A stretch of DNA of 64,000 nucleotides from Nocardioides sp. GY 10113 (GTDB lineage: Bacteria; Actinomycetota; Actinomycetes; Propionibacteriales; Nocardioidaceae): assembly GCF_004919105.1 (NCBI RefSeq), contig NZ_STGK01000021.1:1-64000 (forward strand). Direction: 5' to 3'. The notes beneath the pieces are model-generated. The model was not told where the DNA came from, searched no databases, and saw only the letters and a list, made by a program, of their open reading frames with translations. Numbering within the stretch: the stretch's first letter is position 1; each line of letters begins with the position of its first letter. Positions 16,303-28,276 of this stretch are shown one piece after another. Position numbers and translations under genes: made by a program.

Positions 16303-17234
16303 CCCGGCACCTGCTCAGCATCGACGACCTGGATGCGGCCGGGATCGAGGAGATCTTCGAGACCGCCGCCGAGATGCACGACGTCCAGCGTCGCGCCGTG
16401 AAGAAGCTCCCCGCGCTGCGGGGCCGCACGGTCATCAACCTGTTCTTCGAGGACTCCACCCGGACCCGGTCCAGCTTCGAGATCGCCGGCAAGTGGCTCT
16501 CCGCCGACGTGATCAACCTGTCCGCCAAGGGCAGCAGCGCGAGCAAGGGCGAGAGCCTGCGCGACACCGTGCTCACCGTCACCGCGATGGGCATCGACGG
16601 CCTGGTGGTGCGCCACTCCGCCAGCGGAGCCGCGCACCAGATCAGCCAGTGGATCGACGTGCCCGTGATCAATGCCGGCGACGGCATGCACGAGCACCCC
16701 ACCCAGGCGCTGCTCGACGCCTACACGCTGACCCGGCGGCTCGGCTCGCTGGAGGGCCGCCACGTCGTCCTGGTCGGCGACCTGACGCACAGCCGGGTGT
16801 TCCGCAGCAACATCAAGAGCCTGCTCAAGCTCGGCGCCAGCGTCACCGTGGTCGCGCCGCCGACCCTGATGCCGGCCGGTGTCGGCGACTGGTCGAAGTC
16901 GGTCGGGTTCGACCTCTCCTACGACCTCGACAGCGTGCTGCCCACGGCCGACGCCGTGATGATGCTGCGCGTCCAGCGCGAGCGGATGAGCGGCGGCTAC
17001 TTCCCGACCGCCCGGGAGTACACCGTCGGCTACGGCCTGACCCGCGACCGCCTCGCGCTGCTCGGCCCCGACACCCCGATCCTGCACCCCGGCCCGATGA
17101 ACCGCGGGCTGGAGATCTCGGCCGACGCCGCCGACGCGGTGGGCCGCTCGGTCGTCCTCGACCAGGTCTCGGCCGGCGTCGCCGTCCGGATGTCCGTCCT
17201 GTACCACCTGCTCACCGGGGAGGAGAGCGCATGA
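16299..17234 (+). CDS. pyrB: Aspartate carbamoyltransferase, catalytic subunit
   Basis: 311 residues. It joins carbamoyl phosphate and aspartate. The carbamoyl-phosphate motif FEDSTRTRSSFE lies near residue 47, the GDGMHEHPTQALLD loop is near 127, and HPGPMNRGLE is near 263. The GTG overlaps the pyrR stop. No regulatory pyrI subunit is nearby, as expected in actinobacteria, where dihydroorotase can be the partner. Confidence 0.97.
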   Translation: MTRHLLSIDDLDAAGIEEIFETAAEMHDVQRRAVKKLPALRGRTVINLFFEDSTRTRSSFEIAGKWLSADVINLSAKGSSASKGESLRDTVLTVTAMGIDGLVVRHSASGAAHQISQWIDVPVINAGDGMHEHPTQALLDAYTLTRRLGSLEGRHVVLVGDLTHSRVFRSNIKSLLKLGASVTVVAPPTLMPAGVGDWSKSVGFDLSYDLDSVLPTADAVMMLRVQRERMSGGYFPTAREYTVGYGLTRDRLALLGPDTPILHPGPMNRGLEISADAADAVGRSVVLDQVSAGVAVRMSVLYHLLTGEESA

Positions 17235-18544
17235 GTGCCCAGCCTGTCGAGAAGCACAGCCCCTACTTGATCAAGGGCGCCCGCCTGCTCGGCGCCGACG
17301 CCGCGGACGTGCTCGTGGCCGACGGCGTGATCCGCGAGATCGGCACGCTGAGCGCCGACGCGGAGACGCGGACCATCGACGCCGACGGCCTGGTCCTGCT
17401 GCCCGGCCTCGTCGACCTGCACACCCACCTGCGCGAGCCGGGCCGCGAGGACGCCGAGACGGTGCTGACCGGCTCCCGCGCCGCCGCCGTGGGTGGCTTC
17501 ACCGCGGTGCTGGCGATGGCCAACACCAACCCGGTCACCGACACCGCCGAGGCGGCCGAGCGCGTCTACGACCTGGGCCGCTCCGTCGGCCTGGTCGACG
17601 TGCAGCCGGTCGGCGCGGTGACCAAGGCACTGGCGGGCGAGGAGCTCGCGGAGCTCGGGCTGATGGCCCGCTCGCGCGCCCAGGTGCGCGTCTTCTCCGA
17701 CGACGGCAAGTGCGTCCACGACGCCCGCGTGATGCGCCGCGCGCTGGAGTACGTCAAGGCGTTCGGCGGCGTGATCAGCCAGCACAGCCAGGACCCGGAC
17801 CTCGCCGGCCCCAGCGCCTGCTGCCACGAGGGTGAGCTCTCCGGCCGGCTCGGCCTGCCCGGCTGGCCCGGCGTCGCCGAGGAGGTCATCGTCGCGCGCG
17901 ACGTGATGCTGGCCCGGCACACCGGCAGCCGCGTCCACGTCGCGCACGTCTCCACCGCCGGCAGCGTCGAGGTGATCCGCTGGGCCAAGGCGCAGGGCAT
18001 CGACGTCACGGCCGAGGTCACGCCGCACCACCTGCTGCTCACCACGGACCTGCTCACCGGCTACGACCCGACGTTCAAGGTCAACCCGCCGCTGCGGCCC
18101 GACGAGGACGTGCAGGCGCTGCGCGCCGCGCTGGCCGACGGCACCATCGACGCCGTCGCCACCGACCACGCGCCGCACGCCCGGCACGACAAGGAGCACG
18201 CCTTCGTCGACGCCGCCTTCGGCATGCTCGGCCTGGAGACCGCCCTGCCGGTGGTCGCCACCGTGATGGTCGAGAGCGGCCAGATGGGCTGGGCCGACGT
18301 CGCTGCCGCGATGAGCACCACCCCGGCCCGGATCGCCGGGCTGGCCGGCCACGGGCGGCCGATCGCGGTCGGCGAGCCCGCCAACCTGACCCTGGTCGAC
18401 CCGGCGGCGGAGGTGACCGTCGACCGCGACCGATCGGTCTCCCTGTCCCGCAACAACCCCTGGCACGGCCGCTCCCTCACGGGTGCCGTCCACTCGACCC
18501 TGCTGCGCGGCGTACCGACCGTGCTGGAAGGAGACCTGGCATGA
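17231..18544 (+). CDS. pyrC: Dihydroorotase
   Basis: 437 residues from ATG 17231, overlapping the pyrB stop by four bases. It cyclises carbamoyl-aspartate. The metal ligands are in DLHTHLREPG near residue 63, with further His in the middle (the SRVHVAHVSTAGS segment), and DAVATDHAPHA near 311 carries the catalytic Asp. It is the long type I form that, in other bacteria, associates with PyrB. Confidence 0.97.
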   Translation: MSAQPVEKHSPYLIKGARLLGADAADVLVADGVIREIGTLSADAETRTIDADGLVLLPGLVDLHTHLREPGREDAETVLTGSRAAAVGGFTAVLAMANTNPVTDTAEAAERVYDLGRSVGLVDVQPVGAVTKALAGEELAELGLMARSRAQVRVFSDDGKCVHDARVMRRALEYVKAFGGVISQHSQDPDLAGPSACCHEGELSGRLGLPGWPGVAEEVIVARDVMLARHTGSRVHVAHVSTAGSVEVIRWAKAQGIDVTAEVTPHHLLLTTDLLTGYDPTFKVNPPLRPDEDVQALRAALADGTIDAVATDHAPHARHDKEHAFVDAAFGMLGLETALPVVATVMVESGQMGWADVAAAMSTTPARIAGLAGHGRPIAVGEPANLTLVDPAAEVTVDRDRSVSLSRNNPWHGRSLTGAVHSTLLRGVPTVLEGDLA

Positions 18545-19674
18545 CCGGCACCCCCACCGGCGAGGCGCTGCTCGTCCTCGAGGACGGCCGCGTCTTCCGC
18601 GGCGAGGCCTACGGCGCGACCGGCGAGACGTTCGGCGAGGCCGTCTTCAACACCGGCATGACCGGCTACCAGGAGACCCTGACCGACCCCTCCTACCACC
18701 GCCAGATCGTGGTGATGACCGCTCCGCACATCGGCAACACCGGCGTCAACGACGAGGACCCCGAGTCGGCCCGCATCTGGGTCTCCGGCTACGTCGTCCG
18801 CGACCCCGCCCGCCGGGCCAGCAACTGGCGCAGCGAGCGCAGCCTCGACGAGGAGCTGGTCGCCCAGGGGATCGTCGGCATCAGCGGCATCGACACCCGC
18901 GCGCTCACCCGCCACCTGCGCGAGCGCGGCGCGATGCGGGCCGGCATCTCCAGCACCGAGACCGACCCGCAGGCCCTGCTCGAGCGGGTCAAGGCGTCCG
19001 CCCAGATGGCCGGCGCCGAGCTCTCCGGAGAGGTCTCCACGGGCGAGGCCTACGTGGTGCCGGCACAGGGGGAGAAGCGGCACACCGTCGTCGCCCTCGA
19101 CCTCGGCATCAAGGCGATGACGCCCTACCGGATGGCCGAGCGCGGCATCGAGGTGCACGTGCTGCCCGCCACCGCCACCCTCGAGGAGGTGCAGGCGGTC
19201 GCCCCCGACGGTCTGTTCTTCTCCAACGGCCCCGGCGACCCGGCCGCGACCACCGGCCAGGTCGAGCTGCTCCGCGGCGCGCTGGCCGCCGGGATCCCCT
19301 ACTTCGGGATCTGCTTCGGCAACCAGCTCTTCGGTCGGGCCCTCGGCTTCGGCACGTACAAGCTCAAGTACGGCCACCGCGGCATCAACCAGCCGGTGAT
19401 CGACCGCACCACCGGCAAGGTCGAGGTGACCGCGCATAACCACGGCTTCGCCGTGGACGCCCCGCTCGAGGGCTCGACCACCACGCCGTACGGCGAGGCG
19501 ACCGTCAGCCACGTCTGCCTCAACGACGACGTGGTCGAGGGCCTCGAGCTCCGTGACCCCGACGGAGGGCTGAAGGCCTTCTCCGTCCAGTACCACCCCG
19601 AGGCCGCCGCCGGCCCGCACGACGCGGCGTACCTCTTCGACCGGTTCGTCGACCTGATGGACGGAAAGGCCTGA
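18541..19674 (+). CDS. carA: Carbamoyl-phosphate synthase, small (glutaminase) subunit
   Basis: 377 residues, ATGA overlap with pyrC. The N-terminal CarA domain begins LLVLEDGRVFRGEAYGA. The class I glutamine amidotransferase domain has the catalytic Cys in YFGICFGNQLFGRALG near residue 260, and His/Glu in QYHPEAAAGPHD near 351. It supplies ammonia to CarB through a tunnel. carB starts one base after its stop. Confidence 0.97.
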   Translation: MTGTPTGEALLVLEDGRVFRGEAYGATGETFGEAVFNTGMTGYQETLTDPSYHRQIVVMTAPHIGNTGVNDEDPESARIWVSGYVVRDPARRASNWRSERSLDEELVAQGIVGISGIDTRALTRHLRERGAMRAGISSTETDPQALLERVKASAQMAGAELSGEVSTGEAYVVPAQGEKRHTVVALDLGIKAMTPYRMAERGIEVHVLPATATLEEVQAVAPDGLFFSNGPGDPAATTGQVELLRGALAAGIPYFGICFGNQLFGRALGFGTYKLKYGHRGINQPVIDRTTGKVEVTAHNHGFAVDAPLEGSTTTPYGEATVSHVCLNDDVVEGLELRDPDGGLKAFSVQYHPEAAAGPHDAAYLFDRFVDLMDGKA

Positions 19675-19675
19675 C

Positions 19676-22980
<3,305 letters not shown>

Positions 22981-22984
<4 letters not shown>

Positions 22985-24051
22985 GCGGAGCCGTCTACGA
23001 CGCGCTCTTCCGGCACGGCTTCGTCCACGTCGACCCCGAGAAGGCGCACCACCTGGGCTTCGGCGCGATCCGCGCCGCGGGCCCGGTGCTGCGTCGGATG
23101 ACGCTGCCCGGCGCGCCGGTGGAGGCGTTGGGGCTGACGTTCCCCAACGTGCTCGGCCTGGCCGCCGGGTTCGACAAGCAGGGGTTGGCCTACGCGGCAC
23201 TGGCCGGCCTCGGCTTCGGCCATGTCGAGATCGGCACCGTCACCGCGCTGGCCCAGCCCGGCAACCCGCAGCCGCGGATGTTCCGGCTCCCCGAGGACCG
23301 GGCGATCGTGAACCGGATGGGCTTCAACAACGATGGCGCCCACGCGGTCTCCCGGCGGCTCGCCGAGTCCCGGGGCCCGGTCGGCTCGGGCCCGGTCGGC
23401 ACCCCCGGGCGGCCGGTGCTGGGGATCAACATCGGCAAGTCCAAGGTGGTCCCCGACGAGGACCAGGCCGCGGTCGAGGCCGACTACGAGACCTCCACCC
23501 GCCAGCTGGCCCGGTTCGCGGACTACCTGGTGGTCAACGTCAGCTCGCCGAACACGCCCGGTCTGCGGAACCTGCAGTCGGTGGAGAAGCTGGCCCCGCT
23601 GCTGTCGCACGTCCGCCGCGTCGCGGACGAGAGCACGGCCGATCGGCGGGTGCCGCTGCTGGTCAAGATCGCCCCCGACCTGGCCGACGAGGACGTGCTT
23701 GCGGTGGCCGACATGGCGCTCGCGCTCGGGCTGGACGGGATCATCGCGACCAACACCACGATCAGCCGTGAGGGCCTGGTCTCCGCCCCGGCCGCGGTGG
23801 CCGCGATCGGCGCTGGCGGGCTCTCCGGGGCGCCCGTGCGCGAGCGGGCCACCGACGTGCTCCGGCTGCTGCGCGAGCGGGTCGGTCCGGAGCTGACGCT
23901 GATCGGCGTGGGCGGCATCGCGACCGCGGCGGACGCCGCCGAGCGGCTGGCCGCCGGGGCGACCCTGCTGCAGGCCTACACCGGCTTCATCTACGGCGGG
24001 CCCGCCTGGCCGCGCCGGATCCTGCACGACCTGGAGAGGACCGCTCGATGA
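22981..24051 (+). CDS. pyrD: Dihydroorotate dehydrogenase, class 2 (quinone-dependent)
   Basis: 356 residues from GTG 22981, overlapping the carB stop. It has an N-terminal amphipathic membrane-binding helix pair (YDALFRHGFVHVDPEKAHHL). The catalytic Ser is in VVNVSSPNTPGLRNLQ near residue 184; FMN contacts are in LVKIAPDLADED, IATNTTISR and GVGGIATAADA. It passes electrons to the membrane quinone pool. pyrD sits inside the operon, between carB and pyrF. Confidence 0.96.
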
Positions 24052-24905
24052 CCGCCGCGACGACCTTCGGCTCCCGACTCGCCGCCGCGATCGCCGAGCG
24101 CGGCCAGCTCTGCGTCGGCATCGACCCGCACGCGGGCCTGCTGGCCGAGTGGGGCTACGGCGACGACGTCTCCGGGCTGGAGCGGTTCGCGCTCGGCGCC
24201 GTCGAGGCGCTCGCGCCGTACGTCAGCGCCATCAAGCCGCAGTCGGCGTTCTACGAGCGGTTCGGCAGCCGCGGTGTGGCCGTGCTGGAGCGCGTGATCG
24301 CGGAGACGCGCGCGGCCGGCGCCCTGGTCGTGCTCGACGTCAAGCGCGGTGACATCGGCTCGACCTCGCAGGCCTACGCCGACGCCTACCTCGACCCGGC
24401 CTCCCCGCTCTCCTCGGATGCGGTGACGGTCAGCCCCTACCTGGGCTTCGGGTCGTTGCAGCCGTTCGTCGACACCGCTCGCCGGTTCGACGCCGGGCTG
24501 TTCGTGCTCGCCGCGACCTCGAACCCGGAGGGCCCGGAGGTGCAGCACGCCGTCACCACGCCGGCGTACGGCGGCGGCTCGGTGGCCGCGACCGTGCTGG
24601 CCCACCTGGCCCGGCTGAACGAGGGTGCCGATCGGCTCGGCTCCTTCGGCGCCGTCGTCGGAGCCACCATCGATCCCGAGGCCATCGCCGGCGGCCTCGA
24701 CCTGGACTTCGGCGGACCGATCCTGGCCCCGGGCTACGGCGCGCAGGGTGGCACCGTGGCCGACCTCTCCCGGATCTTCGGTGCCGCGGCACCCCGGGTC
24801 CTGGCCACCTCCTCGCGCGGCATCCTCCGGCACGGCCCCGACGCCCGCGGGCTCTCCGACGCCGCGCGGCGCGCCAACGACGAGCTGCGGGTCCTGGTCG
24901 GGTGA
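24048..24905 (+). CDS. pyrF: Orotidine 5'-phosphate decarboxylase (mycobacterial/class 2 type)
   Basis: 285 residues, ATGA overlap with pyrD. The catalytic D-x-K-x-x-D array is VLDVKRGDIGSTS near residue 95. It is the longer type-2 family seen in actinobacteria. It makes UMP, which is the PyrR co-repressor. Last of the pathway genes in the operon. Confidence 0.96.
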   Translation: MTAATTFGSRLAAAIAERGQLCVGIDPHAGLLAEWGYGDDVSGLERFALGAVEALAPYVSAIKPQSAFYERFGSRGVAVLERVIAETRAAGALVVLDVKRGDIGSTSQAYADAYLDPASPLSSDAVTVSPYLGFGSLQPFVDTARRFDAGLFVLAATSNPEGPEVQHAVTTPAYGGGSVAATVLAHLARLNEGADRLGSFGAVVGATIDPEAIAGGLDLDFGGPILAPGYGAQGGTVADLSRIFGAAAPRVLATSSRGILRHGPDARGLSDAARRANDELRVLVG

Positions 24906-25414
24906 GCCCGCCGCCGCGCCCGACGACCCCGATGCTCCACCGGACGCTGCGCTCGCCGTGGACCCGCGCCGCGGCGCTCGCGGTGGTCGCGGTCGGGGTG
25001 GGCTCGGTCGTCCACGCGGCCGTCACCGACGACGCTGACGCGATCGACGGCTACTGCGCGACGGTGGCCGAGCAACGGGCGGCGGTCGGACAGGCGCTGG
25101 CGGCCGGACCGACCACCGGCCTGATCCGTGCGTTGCCCAGCTTCGAGCGCCTGGAGGCCGCCGCGCCCGCCGACATCGCGGACGAGTGGGCCCGGGTCAA
25201 CGGCGCGGTCGGCGACCTGGTCGACGCGCTCGACGACGCCGGGGTGGACCCGTCGACGTACCGGCGTGACGATCCGCCGGTGGGGCTGAGCCGCGCCGAC
25301 CGGGCGGCGATCGACGCCGCCGCGGCGGCGCTGGGCGCCCCGGGCACCCAGGCCGCGATGGCCGCCGTGGAGCAGCAGGCCCGCGACGTCTGCCGGTCCC
25401 CGCTGAGCCTGTGA
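24902..25414 (+). CDS. Small exported or membrane-anchored protein of unknown function
   Basis: 170 residues from GTG 24902, overlapping the pyrF stop, so it is co-translated with the pyr operon. Residues about 19-38 are hydrophobic (AAALAVVAVGVGSVVHAAV). The rest is helical and acidic, with two cysteines, in DGYCATVAEQ near the anchor and in ARDVCRSPLS near the end, which could form a disulfide. Similar orphan proteins with a Cys near each end occur in Nocardioides-like genomes. No link to pyrimidine metabolism can be shown. Confidence 0.72.
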   Translation: MSPPPRPTTPMLHRTLRSPWTRAAALAVVAVGVGSVVHAAVTDDADAIDGYCATVAEQRAAVGQALAAGPTTGLIRALPSFERLEAAAPADIADEWARVNGAVGDLVDALDDAGVDPSTYRRDDPPVGLSRADRAAIDAAAAALGAPGTQAAMAAVEQQARDVCRSPLSL

Positions 25415-25529
25415 CCGAGGCCCGGGGTGGCCGCCCGGGGCGCCCGCCACGACGGCTTCCGGGGAGTCGGCCCCGGGGCCCCGTGCGACGCCCTGCGCGA
25501 CCCGCCGGGAACCATTGGACGGCCATGCG

Positions 25530-25558
25530 TTGCCCGTGATCTGGCGGTCTGGTTAAGT
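25530..25558 (+). promoter_or_regulatory. Possible promoter for mihF-gmk-rpoZ
   Basis: TTGCCC (25530-25535) and TTAAGT (25553-25558) are spaced by 17 bases in the 194-base gap between the upstream operon and mihF. The match to the -10 consensus is moderate. A ribosome-binding site AGAAGGA (25595-25601) follows before GTG 25609. Confidence 0.4.
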
Positions 25559-25608
25559 GTGCCCGTCGGCGATGTTGCCGTCGCACCCTCACACAGAAGG
25601 ACCCGCCC

Positions 25609-25932
25609 GTGGCACTGCCTCCGCCTCCCTTGACTCCGGAACAGCGACAGGCTGCCCTGGAGAAGGCCGCCGCCGCCCGTCGTGAGCGCGCGGAGGTGAA
25701 GAACCGTCTGAAGAACTCCGGCGCCTCGATCTCCGAGGTGCTGGCGCAGGGCCAGACCAACGAGGTCATCGGCAAGATGAAGGTGGCCGACCTGCTGCAG
25801 TCCGTTCCCGGTCTCGGCAAGGTCAAGGCCCGCCAGATGATGGAGAAGCTCGGTATCGCCGAGTCGCGACGCGTCCGTGGGCTGGGCGTGAAGCAGATCG
25901 CCGCCCTGGAGCGCGAGTTCGCTGGTGACTGA
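25609..25932 (+). CDS. mihF: Integration host factor, actinobacterial type (mIHF)
   Basis: 107 residues from GTG 25609, preceded by AGAAGGA at a 7-base spacing. The sequence MALPPPPLTPEQRQAALEKA and the helix-hairpin-helix-like stretch VPGLGKVKARQMMEKLGI near residue 69 are diagnostic. It is a small nucleoid protein that bends DNA, unrelated to E. coli IHF, and is essential in mycobacteria. The last 8 bases overlap gmk. Confidence 0.95.
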   Translation: MALPPPPLTPEQRQAALEKAAAARRERAEVKNRLKNSGASISEVLAQGQTNEVIGKMKVADLLQSVPGLGKVKARQMMEKLGIAESRRVRGLGVKQIAALEREFAGD

Positions 25933-26524
25933 CCGCACCACCGACGTCACCGTGGAGACCCCGCGACGACTGGTGGTGCTGGCAGGACCCACCGCGGTCG
26001 GCAAGGGCACCGTCGCCGCCGCGGTTCGTGAGCAGCATCCCGAGGTGTGGATCTCGGTCTCGGCGACCACTCGGGCGCCGAGGCCCGGCGAGGTCCACGG
26101 CGTGCACTACCTGTTCGTCGACGAGGACGAGTTCGACGCGATGGTCGCCGAGGGCCGTCTGCTGGAGTGGGCCGTGGTGCACGGCCGGCACCGCTACGGC
26201 ACCCCGCGTGGTCCCGTCCAGGAGGCGCTCGCGGCCGGACGGCCCGCGATGCTCGAGATCGACCTGCAGGGCGCGCGTCAGGTCCGGGAGACCATGCCGG
26301 AGGCACTGTTCGTGTTCCTCGCGCCGCCGTCGTGGGAGGAGCTCGTGCGCCGTCTCGTCGGGCGCGGCACCGAGGACGAGGCCGAGCGGGAGCGTCGGCT
26401 GGAGACCGCGCGCCGCGAGCTCGCCGCTGAGGCGGAGTTCGATCGGACCATCGTGAACCACGAAGTTCACGACGCGGCCGAGGAGTTGGTAGCCTTGATG
26501 GGTTCACCCATCAACGACTTGTGA
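25925..26524 (+). CDS. gmk: Guanylate kinase
   Basis: 199 residues from GTG 25925, overlapping mihF by 8 bases. It phosphorylates GMP. The P-loop AGPTAVGKGT lies near residue 20; GMP contacts are in SVSATTRAPRPGE and YLFVDEDEF; the lid region is RGTEDEAERERRLETAR. The N-terminal 12 residues are a variable tail. Confidence 0.96.
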   Translation: MTDRTTDVTVETPRRLVVLAGPTAVGKGTVAAAVREQHPEVWISVSATTRAPRPGEVHGVHYLFVDEDEFDAMVAEGRLLEWAVVHGRHRYGTPRGPVQEALAAGRPAMLEIDLQGARQVRETMPEALFVFLAPPSWEELVRRLVGRGTEDEAERERRLETARRELAAEAEFDRTIVNHEVHDAAEELVALMGSPINDL

Positions 26525-26535
26525 GGCTACTGCGC

Positions 26536-26850
26536 GTGTCTGCCCCCAACATCAACGCCGTCGGCGTCACCAACCCGCCGATCGACGACCTGCTCTCCAA
26601 GACGGACAGCAAGTACAAGCTGGTCCTCTACGGTGCCAAGCGGGCGCGGCAGATCAACGCCTACTACTCCCAGCTGGGTGAGGGCCTCCTGGAGTACGTC
26701 GGTCCCCTGGTGGAGACCCACGTGCAGGAGAAGCCGCTGTCGATCGCGCTCCGCGAGATCAACGAGGACCTGCTGACCTGCGAGGACATCGACCCGGCCG
26801 AGCTCGCCGCGGAGCAGGCTGCGGCCGCCGAGCCCGAGCTCAGCGAGTGA
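26536..26850 (+). CDS. rpoZ: RNA polymerase omega subunit
   Basis: 104 residues from GTG 26536. An earlier in-frame GTG at 26521 would add five residues, but the family normally starts close to the NPPIDDLL motif, and GTGAGG at 26521-26526 serves as the ribosome-binding site. Diagnostic stretches: TNPPIDDLLSKTDSKYKL and GAKRARQINAYYSQL. The acidic Ala/Glu tail is usual. Confidence 0.95.
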   Translation: MSAPNINAVGVTNPPIDDLLSKTDSKYKLVLYGAKRARQINAYYSQLGEGLLEYVGPLVETHVQEKPLSIALREINEDLLTCEDIDPAELAAEQAAAAEPELSE

Positions 26851-26866
26851 GCTGAGGGCACTTCCC

Positions 26867-28132
26867 GTGTCCTCCCACCCGGCCGGCGCTCCGGTCGACG
26901 AGGCCGAGCGGGCGCCGGACCGGCCGAGGGTCGTCCTCGGTGTGTCCGGCGGCATCGCCGCCTACAAGGCGTGCGAGCTGCTGCGGCGGTTCACCGAGTC
27001 CGGCCACGACGTGACCGTCGTGCCCACGTCGGCCGCACTGGAGTTCGTCGGCGCGCCCACCTGGGCCGCGCTGTCGGGCAAGCCCGTCGCGGCCGACGTG
27101 TGGTCGGGCGTCCACGAGGTGCCGCACGTGCGCCTCGGGCAGTCCGCGGACCTGGTCGTCGTCGCGCCGGCGACGGCCGACCTGATGGCCAAGGCCGCCC
27201 ACGGGCTCGCCGACGACCTGCTCACCAACACGCTGCTGACGGCGCGTTGCCCGGTCGTGCTCGCCCCCGCGATGCACACCGAGATGTGGGAGCACCCCGC
27301 GACGGTCGCGAACGTCGCCACCCTGCGTCAGCGGGGGACGGTGGTCGTGGAGCCAGCGGAGGGCCGCCTCACCGGCGCGGACACCGGCAAGGGTCGCCTG
27401 CCGGACCCGGCCGAGATCTTCGACCTCTGCGTCGAGGTGCTCGCCCGCGGTGCGCTCACGCCGGACCTGCGCGGCCGTCGCGTGGTGGTCTCCGCCGGAG
27501 GCACGCGGGAGCGGCTGGACCCGGTCCGGTTCCTCGGGAACCGGTCGTCGGGGCGCCAGGGCTACGCACTGGCGCGCGCGGCCGCCGCTCGCGGCGCCGA
27601 GGTCACCCTCGTCGCCGCCAACGTGACGCTGCCCGACCCGGCCGGGGTCAAGGTCGAGCGTGTGGAGACCACCGCCGAGCTGCGGGCGGCCGTCCTGTCG
27701 GCCGCGACCGGCGCCGACGCGGTCGTGATGGCCGCGGCACCGGCCGACTTCCGGCCCACCGGTGAGTCGACCGTCAAGATCAAGAAGGCGGCCGACGGCT
27801 CCGCGCCGACGATCGAGCTGGAGCAGAACCCCGACATCCTCGCCGAGCTGGCCGCCGCCCGTCCCGCGCGGGTGGTCGTCGGCTTCGCGGCCGAGACGGG
27901 GGACAGCACGGGCAGCGTGCTGGACCTCGCCCGCGCCAAGCTGGCCCGCAAGGGCTGCGACCTGCTCGTCGTCAACGACGTCGGCGGGGGAGCGGTCTTC
28001 GGCGCCGAGGACAACGAGGCGGTGATCCTCGGCGACGACGGATCGACCTCCGAGGTGCCCCGCGGCTCCAAAACGGCGCTGGCGCACGTGATCTGGGACC
28101 GGGTCGCCGAGCGGCTCTCGCGATCCTCCTGA
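26867..28132 (+). CDS. coaBC: Bifunctional phosphopantothenoylcysteine decarboxylase / phosphopantothenate-cysteine ligase
   Basis: 421 residues from GTG 26867. The CoaC flavoprotein half (1-190) opens VLGVSGGIAAYKACELLRR and has APAMHTEMWEHPA, the substrate and FMN region. The CoaB half starts VVVSAGGTRERLDPVRFLGN near residue 207 and carries the CTP-ligase motif FAAETGD near 343. It performs two consecutive steps of coenzyme A synthesis. A hairpin follows 13 bases after the stop. Confidence 0.96.
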   Translation: MSSHPAGAPVDEAERAPDRPRVVLGVSGGIAAYKACELLRRFTESGHDVTVVPTSAALEFVGAPTWAALSGKPVAADVWSGVHEVPHVRLGQSADLVVVAPATADLMAKAAHGLADDLLTNTLLTARCPVVLAPAMHTEMWEHPATVANVATLRQRGTVVVEPAEGRLTGADTGKGRLPDPAEIFDLCVEVLARGALTPDLRGRRVVVSAGGTRERLDPVRFLGNRSSGRQGYALARAAAARGAEVTLVAANVTLPDPAGVKVERVETTAELRAAVLSAATGADAVVMAAAPADFRPTGESTVKIKKAADGSAPTIELEQNPDILAELAAARPARVVVGFAAETGDSTGSVLDLARAKLARKGCDLLVVNDVGGGAVFGAEDNEAVILGDDGSTSEVPRGSKTALAHVIWDRVAERLSRSS

Positions 28133-28145
28133 TCCACCGACCGGT

Positions 28146-28173
28146 CCGATCCTCGCGATTCCCGTGAGATCGG
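28146..28173 (+). terminator. Hairpin between coaBC and metK
   Basis: CCGAT-C-CTC (28146-28154) pairs with GAGATCGG (28166-28173) with one bulged C and an 11-base loop. No T tract. It may end the mihF-coaBC transcript ahead of the metK promoter. Confidence 0.45.
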
Positions 28174-28276
28174 CCCGATCCCGCTGCCACCGGTACGTAT
28201 CGTTGGGGTACGCACCACCGACTTCATCAACGACCAGGCTCCGTGGCCGGGTCCGAACCGCAGGAGCAATGAACCC

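Noticed and set aside
26521..26535. GTG 26521 as the rpoZ start
   Set aside because: This stretch works better as the ribosome-binding site (GTGAGG) for GTG 26536, which matches the family N-terminus.
28133..28276. SAM riboswitch upstream of metK
   Set aside because: None of the SAM-I, SAM-II or SAM-IV conserved blocks could be recognised; only a terminator-like hairpin is seen.
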